Shown here piece after piece: positions 8,050 to 16,144 of a stretch of DNA of 64,000 bases. Both the position numbers and the translations under genes were made by a program. How positions within the stretch are numbered: position 1 is the first letter of the stretch; each line of letters starts with the position of its first letter. Origin of the DNA: JACDAV01 sp964626755 (GTDB taxonomy: Bacteria > Chloroflexota > Limnocylindria > Limnocylindrales > CSP1-4); the NCBI GenBank assembly GCA_964626755.1, contig CAZVGO010000020.1, forward strand, positions 1 through 64,000. The letters are read 5' to 3'. The notes beneath the pieces are model-generated. The model was not told the origin of the DNA. It saw only the letters and a list, made by a program, of their open reading frames with translations, and did not search any database.

Positions 8050-8862
8050 GTGAGCGACGCGCTGCGCATCGAACGGACAGGCCCCGGCGGCACGGTCGCC
8101 CGCGTCACGCTCGCCCGGCCCGACGTCCACAACGCATTCGACGCGTCGCTGATCGCGGAGCTGCGGACCGCGTTCGCCGCGCTCGCGCGGGAATCTGCCG
8201 GGGAGCTGCGGGCGGTCGTCCTCGCCGGAGAGGGGCCGACATTCTGCGCCGGCGCCGACGTGTCCTGGATGCGGGCGGCGATGGCGCTCGACGTCGAGGG
8301 CAATGAGCAGGACGCGGCGGCGATGGCCGACATGTTCGAGGCCGTCGACACCTGTCCGGTGCCGGTCATCGCTCGCGTCCAGGGAGCGGCGCTCGGCGGC
8401 GGCGGCGGACTGTGCGCGGTTAGCGACCTCGTGATCGCCGAATCCGGCGCGCGCTTCGGGTTCACCGAGACACGCCTCGGCATCCTGCCCGCGGTGATCT
8501 CGCCGTTCGTCGTCGCGAAGATCGGCGAATCGCATGCACGGGCGCTCTTCCCCGGTGGCCGGCGGTTCGATGCCGTCCGCGCCCAGCGAATCGGGCTGGT
8601 CCACGAAGTCGTAGAGGGTGAGTCCGCGCTCGACGCAGCCGTCGACGCGGCGGTCGGAGACGTGCTCGCCGCCGGTCCAACGGCGGCCCGCGCGGCGAAG
8701 GCGATCGTCCGCGAAGTCCGTGGGCTGAGCCACGGCTCGGCGAAATGGCACACCGCGAGGGTGATCGCCCGTCAGCGGACCACCGAGGAGGCCCAGGAGG
8801 GCTTCCGCGCGTTCACCGAGAAGCGCCGTCCCGCCTGGGCACCCGAACCCGACAGCGACTGA
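8050..8862 (+). CDS. Enoyl-CoA hydratase family, probable methylglutaconyl-CoA hydratase
   Basis: The 270-residue crotonase-fold protein would hydrate 3-methylglutaconyl-CoA to HMG-CoA, the step between MCC and HMG-CoA lyase. It carries the CoA/oxyanion segments AVVLAGEGPTFCAGADVSWM (about 58-77) and QGAALGGGGGLCAVSDLVIA (about 114-133), and the acidic residues of FTETRLGILPAVISPFV, which match bacterial LiuC-type hydratases. The frame is open far upstream, but the crotonase fold begins just after the GTG at 8050 and a TACGAT box precedes it, so this start is chosen. The substrate is inferred from the neighbours. Confidence 0.88.
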   Translation: MSDALRIERTGPGGTVARVTLARPDVHNAFDASLIAELRTAFAALARESAGELRAVVLAGEGPTFCAGADVSWMRAAMALDVEGNEQDAAAMADMFEAVDTCPVPVIARVQGAALGGGGGLCAVSDLVIAESGARFGFTETRLGILPAVISPFVVAKIGESHARALFPGGRRFDAVRAQRIGLVHEVVEGESALDAAVDAAVGDVLAAGPTAARAAKAIVREVRGLSHGSAKWHTARVIARQRTTEEAQEGFRAFTEKRRPAWAPEPDSD

Positions 8863-8892
8863 GGCGCCCGGCGACGTGGACTGGCCCGCCCC

Positions 8893-9057
8893 CGGTATGC
8901 AGAGAAGGCCTATTCGACGGCATCTTCCCGTCGCCACGGCTCGATGACAACGCCCGATCCACGTCTCCACGCTCAGGCTGAGCGAGGGCAACGCCTTGGC
9001 GAGGTACCAACAGGCCGCAAACCAGCCGGATAAGCGTTCTTGTAATAACGCGACCGG
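8893..9057. repeat. Dispersed repeat, copy B, with inverted ends
   Basis: Second copy of the element at 4219-4372. It starts CGGTATGCA and AGAAGGCCTA (8903-8912) and ends with CGGATAAGC, TAAGCGTTCT (9031-9040), AATAACG and ACCGG. The ends are conserved and partly complementary; the interior is not. It fills the gap before the biotin carboxylase gene. Confidence 0.5.
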
Positions 9058-9077
9058 CTGGCCCCGCGTCGAGTCGC

Positions 9078-9093
9078 TTGTCGTATGCGACAA
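9078..9093. promoter_or_regulatory. 16-bp palindrome, operator candidate
   Basis: TTGTCGTATGCGACAA has perfect 6-bp arms (TTGTCG/CGACAA) around a 4-nt centre and ends 11 nt before the ATG at 9105. The gene it precedes has an N-terminal DNA-binding domain, so an autoregulatory site is plausible. Confidence 0.55.
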
Positions 9094-9104
9094 TCGCGCC
9101 AATC

Positions 9105-11120
9105 ATGCCGGATGAGCTGAGCCCCAGCCAGGCCGCCAAGCACATCGGGGCGACGACCAGGTCCGTCCAGCGCTGGATCGTGACCGGTCGGCTGCCGGCC
9201 CGGCGCGTTGGCGGTCGCTGGCGTGTCGCGATTGGCGCGTTAGACGCGTTTGCGGCCGCCGAAACCCCGGATCGAGTGTCGCTGAGGGCTATCCGGACGC
9301 TCTTCATCGCGAATCGGGGCGAGATCGCCACGAGGATCCGGCGGACCGCGGACCGGCTCGGCATCCGGACGATCGTCCCTGCGACGGACGGTCCGGCTCC
9401 TCTCGACCTGCTGGACGGCGCGGCAGTCGTCGCCGCGGCCCGAGCCGCCGGCGCGGAAGCGCTCCACCCGGGGTTCGGCTTCCTCGCCGAAAACGCAGAC
9501 TTTGCCGCGGCCGTCGAGGATGCAGGGATCCGCTGGGTCGGGCCGCCACCGTCGGCCATCCAGACGATGGGCGACAAAGCCGCCGCGCGGCGCCTCGCAG
9601 CCTCCCTCGGTGTGCCTGTCGTGCCCGGCTACGACGGCGCCGACCAGTCCGACGTCGCACTCGACACGGCTGCCGGCGAAATCGGCTTCCCAGTCCTTGT
9701 CAAGCCCGCGGCAGGCGGCGGCGGCAAGGGAATGCGGACCGTCCGCGAGCCCGCCGCGTTGTCCGGCGCGATCGCGTCGGCCCGTCGCGAGGCCCAGGCC
9801 GCGTTCGGGGACGAGCGCGTGATCCTCGAGCGCCTCGTCGAGGGACCGCGCCACGTCGAGGTCCAGGTGCTGTTCGACACGCACGGCGGCGGGGTCCACC
9901 TCGGCGAGCGGGACTGCTCGATCCAGCGGCGGCACCAGAAGGTCCTCGAGGAATCGCCCTCGCCCGCCGTCGACGAGCGCCTTCGCGGACGGCTGGCCGA
10001 AGCGGCGCTCAACCTGGCCCGCGCCGTCGGCTACGTGTCCGCGGGGACGTGCGAGTTCCTCGTGGACGACCGTGGCCGCTTCTTCTTCCTCGAGATGAAC
10101 ACCCGTCTCCAGGTGGAGCACCCGGTGACGGAGATGGTCACCGGGCGGGACCTCGTCGCCGACCAGCTCCGGATCGCGGGTGGGGAGCCGCTCGGGCTCG
10201 GCCAGGGCGACGTCGAGTGGCGCGGGCATGCTGTCGAGGTTCGGCTGTACGCCGAGGACGCGGAGGACGGGTTCCTGCCCGCGACCGGCCGGGTCGAGGC
10301 ACTCCGCTGGCCGTCCGGCGAGGGGATCCGGGTCGACGCCGGGATCGAGGTGGGCACGGATGTCGGCGGGCGGTTCGACCCGATGCTCGCGAAGATCGTC
10401 GCCCACGGCACCGACCGCGCCCAGGCATTCGACCGGCTCACCACGGCGCTCGACGCGACCCTCGTGCTGGGCCTCGTGACGAACCTCCGGTTCCTCCGCT
10501 GGCTCGTTCGCCAGCCGGTCGTCCGCGACGGCGAGGCGCGGATCGACACGCTCGACCGGATCTGGCCGCCCGACGACTGGCCGGATCGGGCACGACCGCC
10601 GGAGGAGGCCTGGCGAACCGCCGCGGCCGCCCTTGCAGAACCGGCCGGGGAGGGACCAGCCGCCGATCCGTGGGCCGGCCCATGGCGCCTCAACGCCCCT
10701 CCCGCCGTCCGCGTCGCGACAGATGACGAGCAACGTGCCGTGGCCCTCGACCCGCCGGCCGAACCCGAGGCCGAGCCGGTGAGCATGCGGGCCGGCGACA
10801 CAGTCCACGTCGACGTCGCGGGTCGGAGCGTCGCGTTCCGGCTCGCGCCCCCGCCGGACGTGGACCGAGCGGCGCGGGCCGCGGCCCGCGCCCACGGTGG
10901 CGGGCCGGCCGAGGTGTCCGCCCCGATGCCCGGATCGGTGATCGCCGTCCACGTCCACGTCGGGGCATCGGTCGAGGCCGGCGATCCGGTGGTCACGCTC
11001 GAGGCGATGAAGATGGAGCACGTGGTCGGGGCGCCGGTCGGCGGTCGGGTGAGCGAGATCTCGGCGGCGCCCGGGGACCAGGTCGCGCGCGGCCAGCCGC
11101 TCGCCACCGTCGAGCCATGA
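9105..11120 (+). CDS. HTH domain fused to biotin carboxylase and biotin carrier (acyl-CoA carboxylase alpha subunit)
   Basis: From the ATG at 9105 the protein is 671 residues. Residues about 5-55 form an excisionase/MerR-type helix-turn-helix (SPSQAAKHIGATTRSVQRW, then a wing RRVGGRWRV). A full biotin carboxylase follows from about residue 62: LFIANRGEIATRI, the ATP-grasp loop KPAAGGGGKGMR, ERDCSIQRRHQKVLEESP and EMNTRLQVEHPVTE. A biotin carrier domain closes the protein with EAMKMEH as the biotinylation site. The N-terminal lobe is about 20-25 residues shorter than usual after GIRTIV. With the beta chain at 5717 it should form methylcrotonyl-CoA carboxylase. The DNA-binding domain on a metabolic subunit is unusual. 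A TTG at 9078 is an alternative start but lies inside the palindrome. Confidence 0.92.
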   Translation: MPDELSPSQAAKHIGATTRSVQRWIVTGRLPARRVGGRWRVAIGALDAFAAAETPDRVSLRAIRTLFIANRGEIATRIRRTADRLGIRTIVPATDGPAPLDLLDGAAVVAAARAAGAEALHPGFGFLAENADFAAAVEDAGIRWVGPPPSAIQTMGDKAAARRLAASLGVPVVPGYDGADQSDVALDTAAGEIGFPVLVKPAAGGGGKGMRTVREPAALSGAIASARREAQAAFGDERVILERLVEGPRHVEVQVLFDTHGGGVHLGERDCSIQRRHQKVLEESPSPAVDERLRGRLAEAALNLARAVGYVSAGTCEFLVDDRGRFFFLEMNTRLQVEHPVTEMVTGRDLVADQLRIAGGEPLGLGQGDVEWRGHAVEVRLYAEDAEDGFLPATGRVEALRWPSGEGIRVDAGIEVGTDVGGRFDPMLAKIVAHGTDRAQAFDRLTTALDATLVLGLVTNLRFLRWLVRQPVVRDGEARIDTLDRIWPPDDWPDRARPPEEAWRTAAAALAEPAGEGPAADPWAGPWRLNAPPAVRVATDDEQRAVALDPPAEPEAEPVSMRAGDTVHVDVAGRSVAFRLAPPPDVDRAARAAARAHGGGPAEVSAPMPGSVIAVHVHVGASVEAGDPVVTLEAMKMEHVVGAPVGGRVSEISAAPGDQVARGQPLATVEP

Positions 11121-11154
11121 CCGGGTACGCTCTGGTGCACCGCGAGGAGTGACC

Positions 11155-11343
11155 GTGCCGAAGTCAACCCCAACGACCGACCCGACCCGCGAGCAGCTGA
11201 CGGACCAGTGGCGGGAGGCGCGCCGCCGCCGAGATGAGGCCGCGCTCGGCAGTGTCGCGCACCGGCGCGCTCTCGAGGAGATCGCCCGGGTCGAGGTCGA
11301 GATCGCCCGGATCGAGCGGGCGATGGACCCGCCGCGGGCCTGA
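11155..11343 (+). CDS. Small predicted coiled-coil protein
   Basis: This 62-residue protein is highly charged, with Arg/Glu/Ala heptad-like helices (DQWREARRRRDEAALGS, then EEIARVEVEIARIERAM). It is probably a short helical hairpin or coiled coil. The GTG at 11155 is chosen because GAGGAG lies 6-7 nt upstream; a GTG at 11149 directly abuts that site. It lies between the carboxylase alpha and HMG-CoA lyase genes with gaps of about 30 nt on both sides, so it is probably in the operon. No family is recognised. Confidence 0.6.
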   Translation: MPKSTPTTDPTREQLTDQWREARRRRDEAALGSVAHRRALEEIARVEVEIARIERAMDPPRA

Positions 11344-11374
11344 CGGCCACAGCCCAGCCCAGCGCCCGCTGACG

Positions 11375-12316
11375 ATGGCCGAACGCGTCCGGATCTACGA
11401 GGTGGGACCGCGCGACGGCCTCCAGAACGAGCCGGCCCCGATCCCGACGGAGGCGAAGCTCCGCTATCTCGATCTCCTCGCGGCGGCAGGGCTCCGCGAG
11501 ATCGAGGCCACGAGCTTCGTCGCGCCACGGGCGATCCCCCAGCTGGCCGACGCCGAGGAGCTCCTTCGCGCGCTCCGTCGCGTGGACGGCGTCCGCTATC
11601 CGGTCCTCGTCCCGAACGTCCGCGGCCTCGAGCGGGCCGAGGCCGCCGGGGCCGACGCGCTGGCCGTGTTCACGGCAACGACGGACGAGTTCACGAAGCG
11701 GAACATCGGCCAGTCCGTGGCAGAGTCGCTCGCCACGTTCGCGCCCGTCCTTGCCCGGGCGAGCGAGCTGGGCTGGTGGCGCCGCGGCTACGTCTCGACG
11801 GCGTTCGGCTGCCCCTACACCGGCCGGGTCGATCCGGCGACGGCCGTCGACGTCGGGGTCCGGCTCCTCGAGATCGGCGTCGAGGAGGTCTGCTTCGGCG
11901 ACACGATCGGGGTCGGCGTGCCGTCCCAGGTCGGCGCGATCGCGTCGCTCGCCGCCGAGAGCGGCATCCCCCTGGACCGGATCGCCTTCCACTTCCACGA
12001 CACCCGGGGGACCGCGCTCGCCAACGTCGTGGCCGGCCTCGTGGCCGGCGTTCGGTGCTTCGACTCATCGGCCGGCGGGACCGGCGGCTGTCCGTACGCT
12101 CCGGGCGCCGCCGGCAACCTCGCGACGGAGGACCTGGTCTATCTCCTCGACGGTCTGGGATACGACCACGGTGTTCGGCTCGCCGGGGTGCTCGAGGCGG
12201 CCAGGTTCATCGCCGCGACGCTTGGCCGGCCGCTCGCCACGAAGGTCGGCCAGGCCGGTGGCTGGGACCCGGCGACCGGCTCGGCCACAGGGCGATCCGG
12301 GCCTCCCCCGAGCTGA
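11375..12316 (+). CDS. Hydroxymethylglutaryl-CoA lyase
   Basis: HMG-CoA lyase splits HMG-CoA to acetyl-CoA and acetoacetate, the last step of leucine degradation. The 313-residue TIM-barrel protein begins EVGPRDGLQNEP, which carries the catalytic Arg-Asp pair. FHFHDTRG supplies metal-binding histidines. GGTGGCPYAPGAAGN contains the active-site Cys of the family signature. The ATG at 11375 places the signature RDGLQNE at residue 12-18, as usual; the open frame upstream is ignored. It closes the leucine/isovalerate cluster. An isovaleryl-CoA dehydrogenase and a CoA-transferase for acetoacetate are not in the window. Confidence 0.95.
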   Translation: MAERVRIYEVGPRDGLQNEPAPIPTEAKLRYLDLLAAAGLREIEATSFVAPRAIPQLADAEELLRALRRVDGVRYPVLVPNVRGLERAEAAGADALAVFTATTDEFTKRNIGQSVAESLATFAPVLARASELGWWRRGYVSTAFGCPYTGRVDPATAVDVGVRLLEIGVEEVCFGDTIGVGVPSQVGAIASLAAESGIPLDRIAFHFHDTRGTALANVVAGLVAGVRCFDSSAGGTGGCPYAPGAAGNLATEDLVYLLDGLGYDHGVRLAGVLEAARFIAATLGRPLATKVGQAGGWDPATGSATGRSGPPPS

Positions 12317-12349
12317 TCGGGCCCACGCTCATCCCGACCGCCCTGCTGA

Positions 12350-12355
12350 TACCAT
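12350..12355 (+). promoter_or_regulatory. -10 box TACCAT
   Basis: TACCAT ends 9 nt before the ATG of the HNH nuclease gene, slightly further than at other leaderless starts here. Confidence 0.3.
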
Positions 12356-12364
12356 CCGCGCACG

Positions 12365-12880
12365 ATGGACGGCGTTGTGCTCGTGCTGAACCAGAACTAC
12401 GAGCCGCTCAACGTCTGCAACCTGCCCCGCGCCTTTCGCCTCGTCTTCGGGGAGAAGGCGGAAGTGATCGAGTACGACCACCAGGTGATCCGGACGCCGC
12501 GGACCGAGTACCGCGCGCCTTCGATCATCCGCATCCGTTACCACATCAAGCGGCCGCGGCCCCGGGTCAAGCTGACCCGCCGCGAGGTGTTTTCGCGCGA
12601 CCGCCACACCTGCCAGTACTGTTCACGCCAGACCCACGACCTCACCCTCGACCACGTCGTGCCCCGTCATCGCGGCGGAGGACACACGTGGGAGAACCTC
12701 GTGACCGCGTGCAAGACATGCAACCACCGCAAGGGCGGCAAGACGCTCGACGAGGTCCGCCTGCGGCTGGTTCGACCGCCCTTCGAGCCGCGCAGCGACG
12801 TCTACTCGCTGTTCACTCCGTACCTCGCCGACGAGCGCAACGAAGCCTGGCGGACATACCTGTTCCTGGGCCGCAACTGA
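12365..12880 (+). CDS. HNH endonuclease
   Basis: The 171-residue protein has a C-terminal HNH domain (about 75-125): CQYC, the HNH core LDHVVPRHRGGGHTWENLVTAC, then CNHRKGG, so two CxxC zinc knuckles frame the His/Asn/His site. The N-terminal part (VLNQNYEPLNVCNLPRAF) is the conserved preface of a widespread single-copy family of chromosomal HNH proteins. Its function is not established; it is not obviously linked to a restriction system. It is followed at 15 nt by the CCA-adding enzyme gene, probably in one transcript. Confidence 0.92.
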   Translation: MDGVVLVLNQNYEPLNVCNLPRAFRLVFGEKAEVIEYDHQVIRTPRTEYRAPSIIRIRYHIKRPRPRVKLTRREVFSRDRHTCQYCSRQTHDLTLDHVVPRHRGGGHTWENLVTACKTCNHRKGGKTLDEVRLRLVRPPFEPRSDVYSLFTPYLADERNEAWRTYLFLGRN

Positions 12881-12894
12881 AGCCGGCCCGGCCG

Positions 12895-14289
12895 ATGGAC
12901 GGAGCTCCCGAGCCGCCCGCGGTCGCGACGATCGACCCCGGCTCCACGATCCCGCCGCCGGTCGTCGAGCTGCTCGAGGGTCTGTGGCGAGCGGGCTACG
13001 CCGGCTACGTCGTGGGCGGATCGCTCCGCGACGCGCTCCTCGGCCGGCCTGCCGCCGACTGGGACCTCGCCACGAACGCGCGCCCGGAGCAGACCATCGA
13101 GCTCTTCCCCGGGGCGGTCTACGAGAACCGGTTCGGGACGGTGGCCGTCCGGCGGGACGACGAGATCTACCAGATCACGACGTTTCGGTCCGACCACGAC
13201 TACGCCGACTACCGGCGGCCCCACCGGATCGAGTTCGGCGATTCGATCGAGGTCGACCTCGCTCGCCGCGATTTCACCGTCAACGCGATGGCCTGGGGAG
13301 CACCCGCGCCCGGGGCCGGAGCGCCTCCGGAGCCCGGGCTCGTCGACCCATACGGCGGCCGGGCAGACGTGGCCGCACGGCTCATCCGCGCGGTCGGCGA
13401 CCCGGCGAAGCGGCTCGAGGAGGATGCGCTCCGAATCGTCCGCGCCGTCCGGCTGGCATCGACCCTCGAGCTCGCCATCGAGCCGGCACTGCGGGCCGCG
13501 ATCGAGGCCCGGGCAGAGCTCGTCCGCCACTTGTCCGGGGAACGGATCGCGGCCGAGCTCGACAAGATGCTGGCCTTGCCAAAGCCGTCTGGCGGGCTCC
13601 GGCTCCTGACCGAGACCGGCGTCCTCGACCATGTCGCGCCCGAGTTGGCCGCGCAGCGCGGGGTGTCCCAGAACAAGGTCGTCGGCGAGGACCTGTGGGA
13701 CCACACCCTGCGCTCGGTCGACGCCGTGCCCGTGTCGCGTCCGGTCGTTCGGCTCGCGGCGCTCCTCCACGACCTGGGCAAGCCGGCGACTGCGGCGGGC
13801 GGCCACTTCTACGGCCACGACAAGGTTGGCGCGGAGCTCGCCGCGGCGTTCCTCGAGCGGCTGCGGTATCCGCGCGCCGTGACCGATCGCGTCGTCCTGC
13901 TCGTCCGCCACCACATGTTCACCTACGACGACGGCTGGAGTGACACGGCCGTCCGCCGCTTCATCAGCAAGATCGGCCGGCCCGCGCTCGACGAGCTGTT
14001 CGAGCTGCGCGCCGCGGACAACGTCGGGAGCGGCGTGCCTTCGGACGCCGCTGGCCTGGTGGATCTCCGGCGCCGGGTCGCCGAGCAGCTCGCGGCCGAT
14101 GTCGCGCTGGACCGAGCCGGTCTCGTCGTCGACGGCGACGACCTCATCGCGGAGCTCGGCCTCCGGCCCGGGCCGACGATCGGCCGCGTCCTCGACGAGC
14201 TCGTCGAGCGGGTCATCGCCGATCCCGCGCTCAATGACCGGCCGACCCTCCTGCTGCTGGCCCGATCCTTCGTCGAGGTCGAGCCGTGA
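12895..14289 (+). CDS. cca: CCA tRNA nucleotidyltransferase with HD domain
   Basis: The enzyme adds or repairs the 3'-CCA of tRNAs. The 464-residue protein has the nucleotidyltransferase core near residue 35-60 (GYVVGGSLRDALLGR, then DWDLAT with the two catalytic Asp), the RRDFTVNAMAW motif, the RFxxEDALRIVRAVR-type segment (here RLEEDALRIVRAVRLAS), and a C-terminal HD domain with LLHDLGKP and VRHHM. The frame is open far upstream, but the ATG at 12895 gives a normal length. It is overlapped by 4 nt by the TPR gene downstream. The intact tRNA in this window nevertheless encodes its own CCA. Confidence 0.93.
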   Translation: MDGAPEPPAVATIDPGSTIPPPVVELLEGLWRAGYAGYVVGGSLRDALLGRPAADWDLATNARPEQTIELFPGAVYENRFGTVAVRRDDEIYQITTFRSDHDYADYRRPHRIEFGDSIEVDLARRDFTVNAMAWGAPAPGAGAPPEPGLVDPYGGRADVAARLIRAVGDPAKRLEEDALRIVRAVRLASTLELAIEPALRAAIEARAELVRHLSGERIAAELDKMLALPKPSGGLRLLTETGVLDHVAPELAAQRGVSQNKVVGEDLWDHTLRSVDAVPVSRPVVRLAALLHDLGKPATAAGGHFYGHDKVGAELAAAFLERLRYPRAVTDRVVLLVRHHMFTYDDGWSDTAVRRFISKIGRPALDELFELRAADNVGSGVPSDAAGLVDLRRRVAEQLAADVALDRAGLVVDGDDLIAELGLRPGPTIGRVLDELVERVIADPALNDRPTLLLLARSFVEVEP

Positions 14290-14759
14290 TCGAGCTGATG
14301 CTCCAGGCCGAGCGGGCGCTTGCCGTGGGCCTCGTCGACCAGGCGGAGCGCCTGTACTGGCAGGCGGTCGAAGCCGATCGGCGGAACGCGATCGCGGTCG
14401 TGGGTCTCGCCCGCGTCGCCCTCGAACGGGGCGACAACCGTCTCGCCTACACGTTTGCCCAGGGCGCGCTCGCGATCGACCCCGAAAATGACGCGGCACG
14501 CCGCCTCGTCCAACGGTTGACGGAGGTGATCGCCTACCGGGGCGAGACGCTCCCACCCGAGCCCGAGGGACCACTCGTGTCGCCGTTCGGCGGGGAGAGC
14601 GCCATCCCGGGGGCCTCCCGGGACGAGGCCGGCCCCCCGCACGGCCCGCCCGCCCCGGAGCCGCCGGCCCCGGAGAGCCCGGCCCCCGAGGCCGGTGGAC
14701 CGCCGAAGCGCAACACGGAGAGCCCCATCCGCCGCCTGCTCGGCCGTCGCCGCGGCTGA
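14286..14759 (+). CDS. Short TPR-like protein with Pro-rich tail
   Basis: Residues 1-80 form two TPR-like helical hairpins (ERALAVGLVDQAERLYWQAV, then ARVALERGDNRLAYTFAQGAL, AIDPENDAARRLV). Residues about 95-145 are Pro/Glu/Ala-rich and probably disordered, ending in a basic tail (RRLLGRRRG). The GTG overlaps the cca stop by 4 nt (GTGA), so translation is likely coupled. No partner can be named; TPR modules usually mediate protein contacts. Confidence 0.75.
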   Translation: MIELMLQAERALAVGLVDQAERLYWQAVEADRRNAIAVVGLARVALERGDNRLAYTFAQGALAIDPENDAARRLVQRLTEVIAYRGETLPPEPEGPLVSPFGGESAIPGASRDEAGPPHGPPAPEPPAPESPAPEAGGPPKRNTESPIRRLLGRRRG

Positions 14760-14828
14760 CGCTCGGTCTGCCCCGGCTGCCCGGGCGTGTCAACATCACC
14801 CGGCGATGGAAGACAGGCAGGGGAGCTC

Positions 14829-15836
14829 ATGCGGGTCCTGGTGACGGGCGGTGCGGGCTACGTCGGCTCCGTGTCGGTCGAGGCGCTCACGGCAGCGGGG
14901 CACGAGGTCGTCGTACTCGACGACCTGTCGACCGGTCATCGCGCGGCCGTGGCCGACGGCAGCCGGCTCGTCGCCGGGACGTACGGCGACCGTCAGGTCC
15001 TGACCGCCCTGCTGCGCGACGAGCGGATCGACGCGATCCTCCACTGCGCCGCCCGGTCGCTCGTTCAAGAGTCCATCCGCGACCCCGGCCGCTATTACCG
15101 GGACAACGTCGCTGGTGGAATCGAGCTGCTCGAAGCGGCCCGGGCCGCGGGCACGAACCGGATCGTCTTCAGCTCGACGGCGGCCGTGTACGGTGCACCC
15201 GAGTCGGCGCACGTGACCGAGGATGCGCCGCTCCGCCCGATCAACCCGTACGGCGAGACGAAGCGGACGTTCGAGGCGGCCCTCGGGTGGTACGCCGCGG
15301 CCTATGGGCTCCGGGCCGTCAGCCTGCGCTACTTCAACGTCGCCGGCGCGACCCAGCGCAACGGCGAGGTCCACGATCCCGAGACCCACCTCATCCCGAA
15401 CGTGCTCGCGGCAACCGAGGGCGGGGACCCCGTGACGGTCTTCGGCGATGACTACCCGACCCCCGACGGGACGTGCATCCGCGACTACATCCATGTCGCC
15501 GACCTCGCCGACGGTCATGTCCGCGCCCTCGACGCGACGGCGCCCGGAGACGCGCGGACGGATCCGACGGCCGGTTCCGCGATGCTCGTCTGCAATCTCG
15601 GCAACGGTGGCGGGTTCAGCGTCCGGCAGGTCCTCGACGCGGCCGAGGCGCTCGTCGGCCGCCCTGTCCCGCACCGGATCGGACCGCGCCGGATGGGCGA
15701 CCCGCCGATCCTGGTCGCCTCGGCCGCCCGGGCCGCCGAGGTCCTCGGCTGGCAGCCACAGCGGCCGTCGCTCGAGGAGATGATCGGGTCCGCCTGGGCA
15801 TGGCGGCGAACCAACCCCGCCGGCTACGAGGACTGA
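14829..15836 (+). CDS. galE: UDP-glucose 4-epimerase
   Basis: GalE interconverts UDP-glucose and UDP-galactose with bound NAD. The 335-residue protein starts with the Rossmann motif TGGAGYVGS, has DDLSTGHRAAV, the SSTAAVYG strand with the catalytic Ser/Thr, and YGETK with the catalytic Tyr and Lys. YFNVAGA and IRDYIHVADLADGHVRAL complete the family pattern. The ATG at 14829 is preceded by AGGGGAG and places the Rossmann motif at residue 5; the GTG at 14787 adds an unneeded tail. UDP-glucose metabolism may tie in with the sugar-glycerate operon 3 kb downstream. Confidence 0.93.
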   Translation: MRVLVTGGAGYVGSVSVEALTAAGHEVVVLDDLSTGHRAAVADGSRLVAGTYGDRQVLTALLRDERIDAILHCAARSLVQESIRDPGRYYRDNVAGGIELLEAARAAGTNRIVFSSTAAVYGAPESAHVTEDAPLRPINPYGETKRTFEAALGWYAAAYGLRAVSLRYFNVAGATQRNGEVHDPETHLIPNVLAATEGGDPVTVFGDDYPTPDGTCIRDYIHVADLADGHVRALDATAPGDARTDPTAGSAMLVCNLGNGGGFSVRQVLDAAEALVGRPVPHRIGPRRMGDPPILVASAARAAEVLGWQPQRPSLEEMIGSAWAWRRTNPAGYED

Positions 15837-15841
15837 TCGCG

Positions 15842-16126
15842 ATGGCCCGGGGACGGCTTCCGGGCGGCTGGACGATCGAGCGGGTCACGGAGGCCGCGAA
15901 CGATCCCGAGGCGCGGCTGCTCGACCTCGAGCGCTCGGTCTGGCTGCGCGGCACCGGCGAGCCCGTCGAGCTCGAGCCCTCGGTCATCGTCGGCTTCGCC
16001 GGCGGCGTCTGCCTCGTCCGGGTGGAGGACGGCGCGTGGTACGCGGGGCGCCTCGACGAGGACGGCTCGATCCTGTGCTGGGAGTCGTTCGGCGACGACC
16101 TCGAGGCCGCGATCGACGCGGTCTGA
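15842..16126 (+). CDS. Small uncharacterised protein
   Basis: The 94-residue protein begins 5 nt after the galE stop and is probably co-transcribed with it. It is rich in beta-strand-like segments (SVIVGFAGGVCLVRVEDGAW, YAGRLDEDGSILCWESFGDD), with acidic C-terminus. No family is recognised and there is no signal peptide or membrane segment. Its end is only 18 nt from the end of the convergent MFS gene. Confidence 0.7.
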   Translation: MARGRLPGGWTIERVTEAANDPEARLLDLERSVWLRGTGEPVELEPSVIVGFAGGVCLVRVEDGAWYAGRLDEDGSILCWESFGDDLEAAIDAV

Positions 16127-16144
16127 GCCGCGCGGGCAGCTCGG

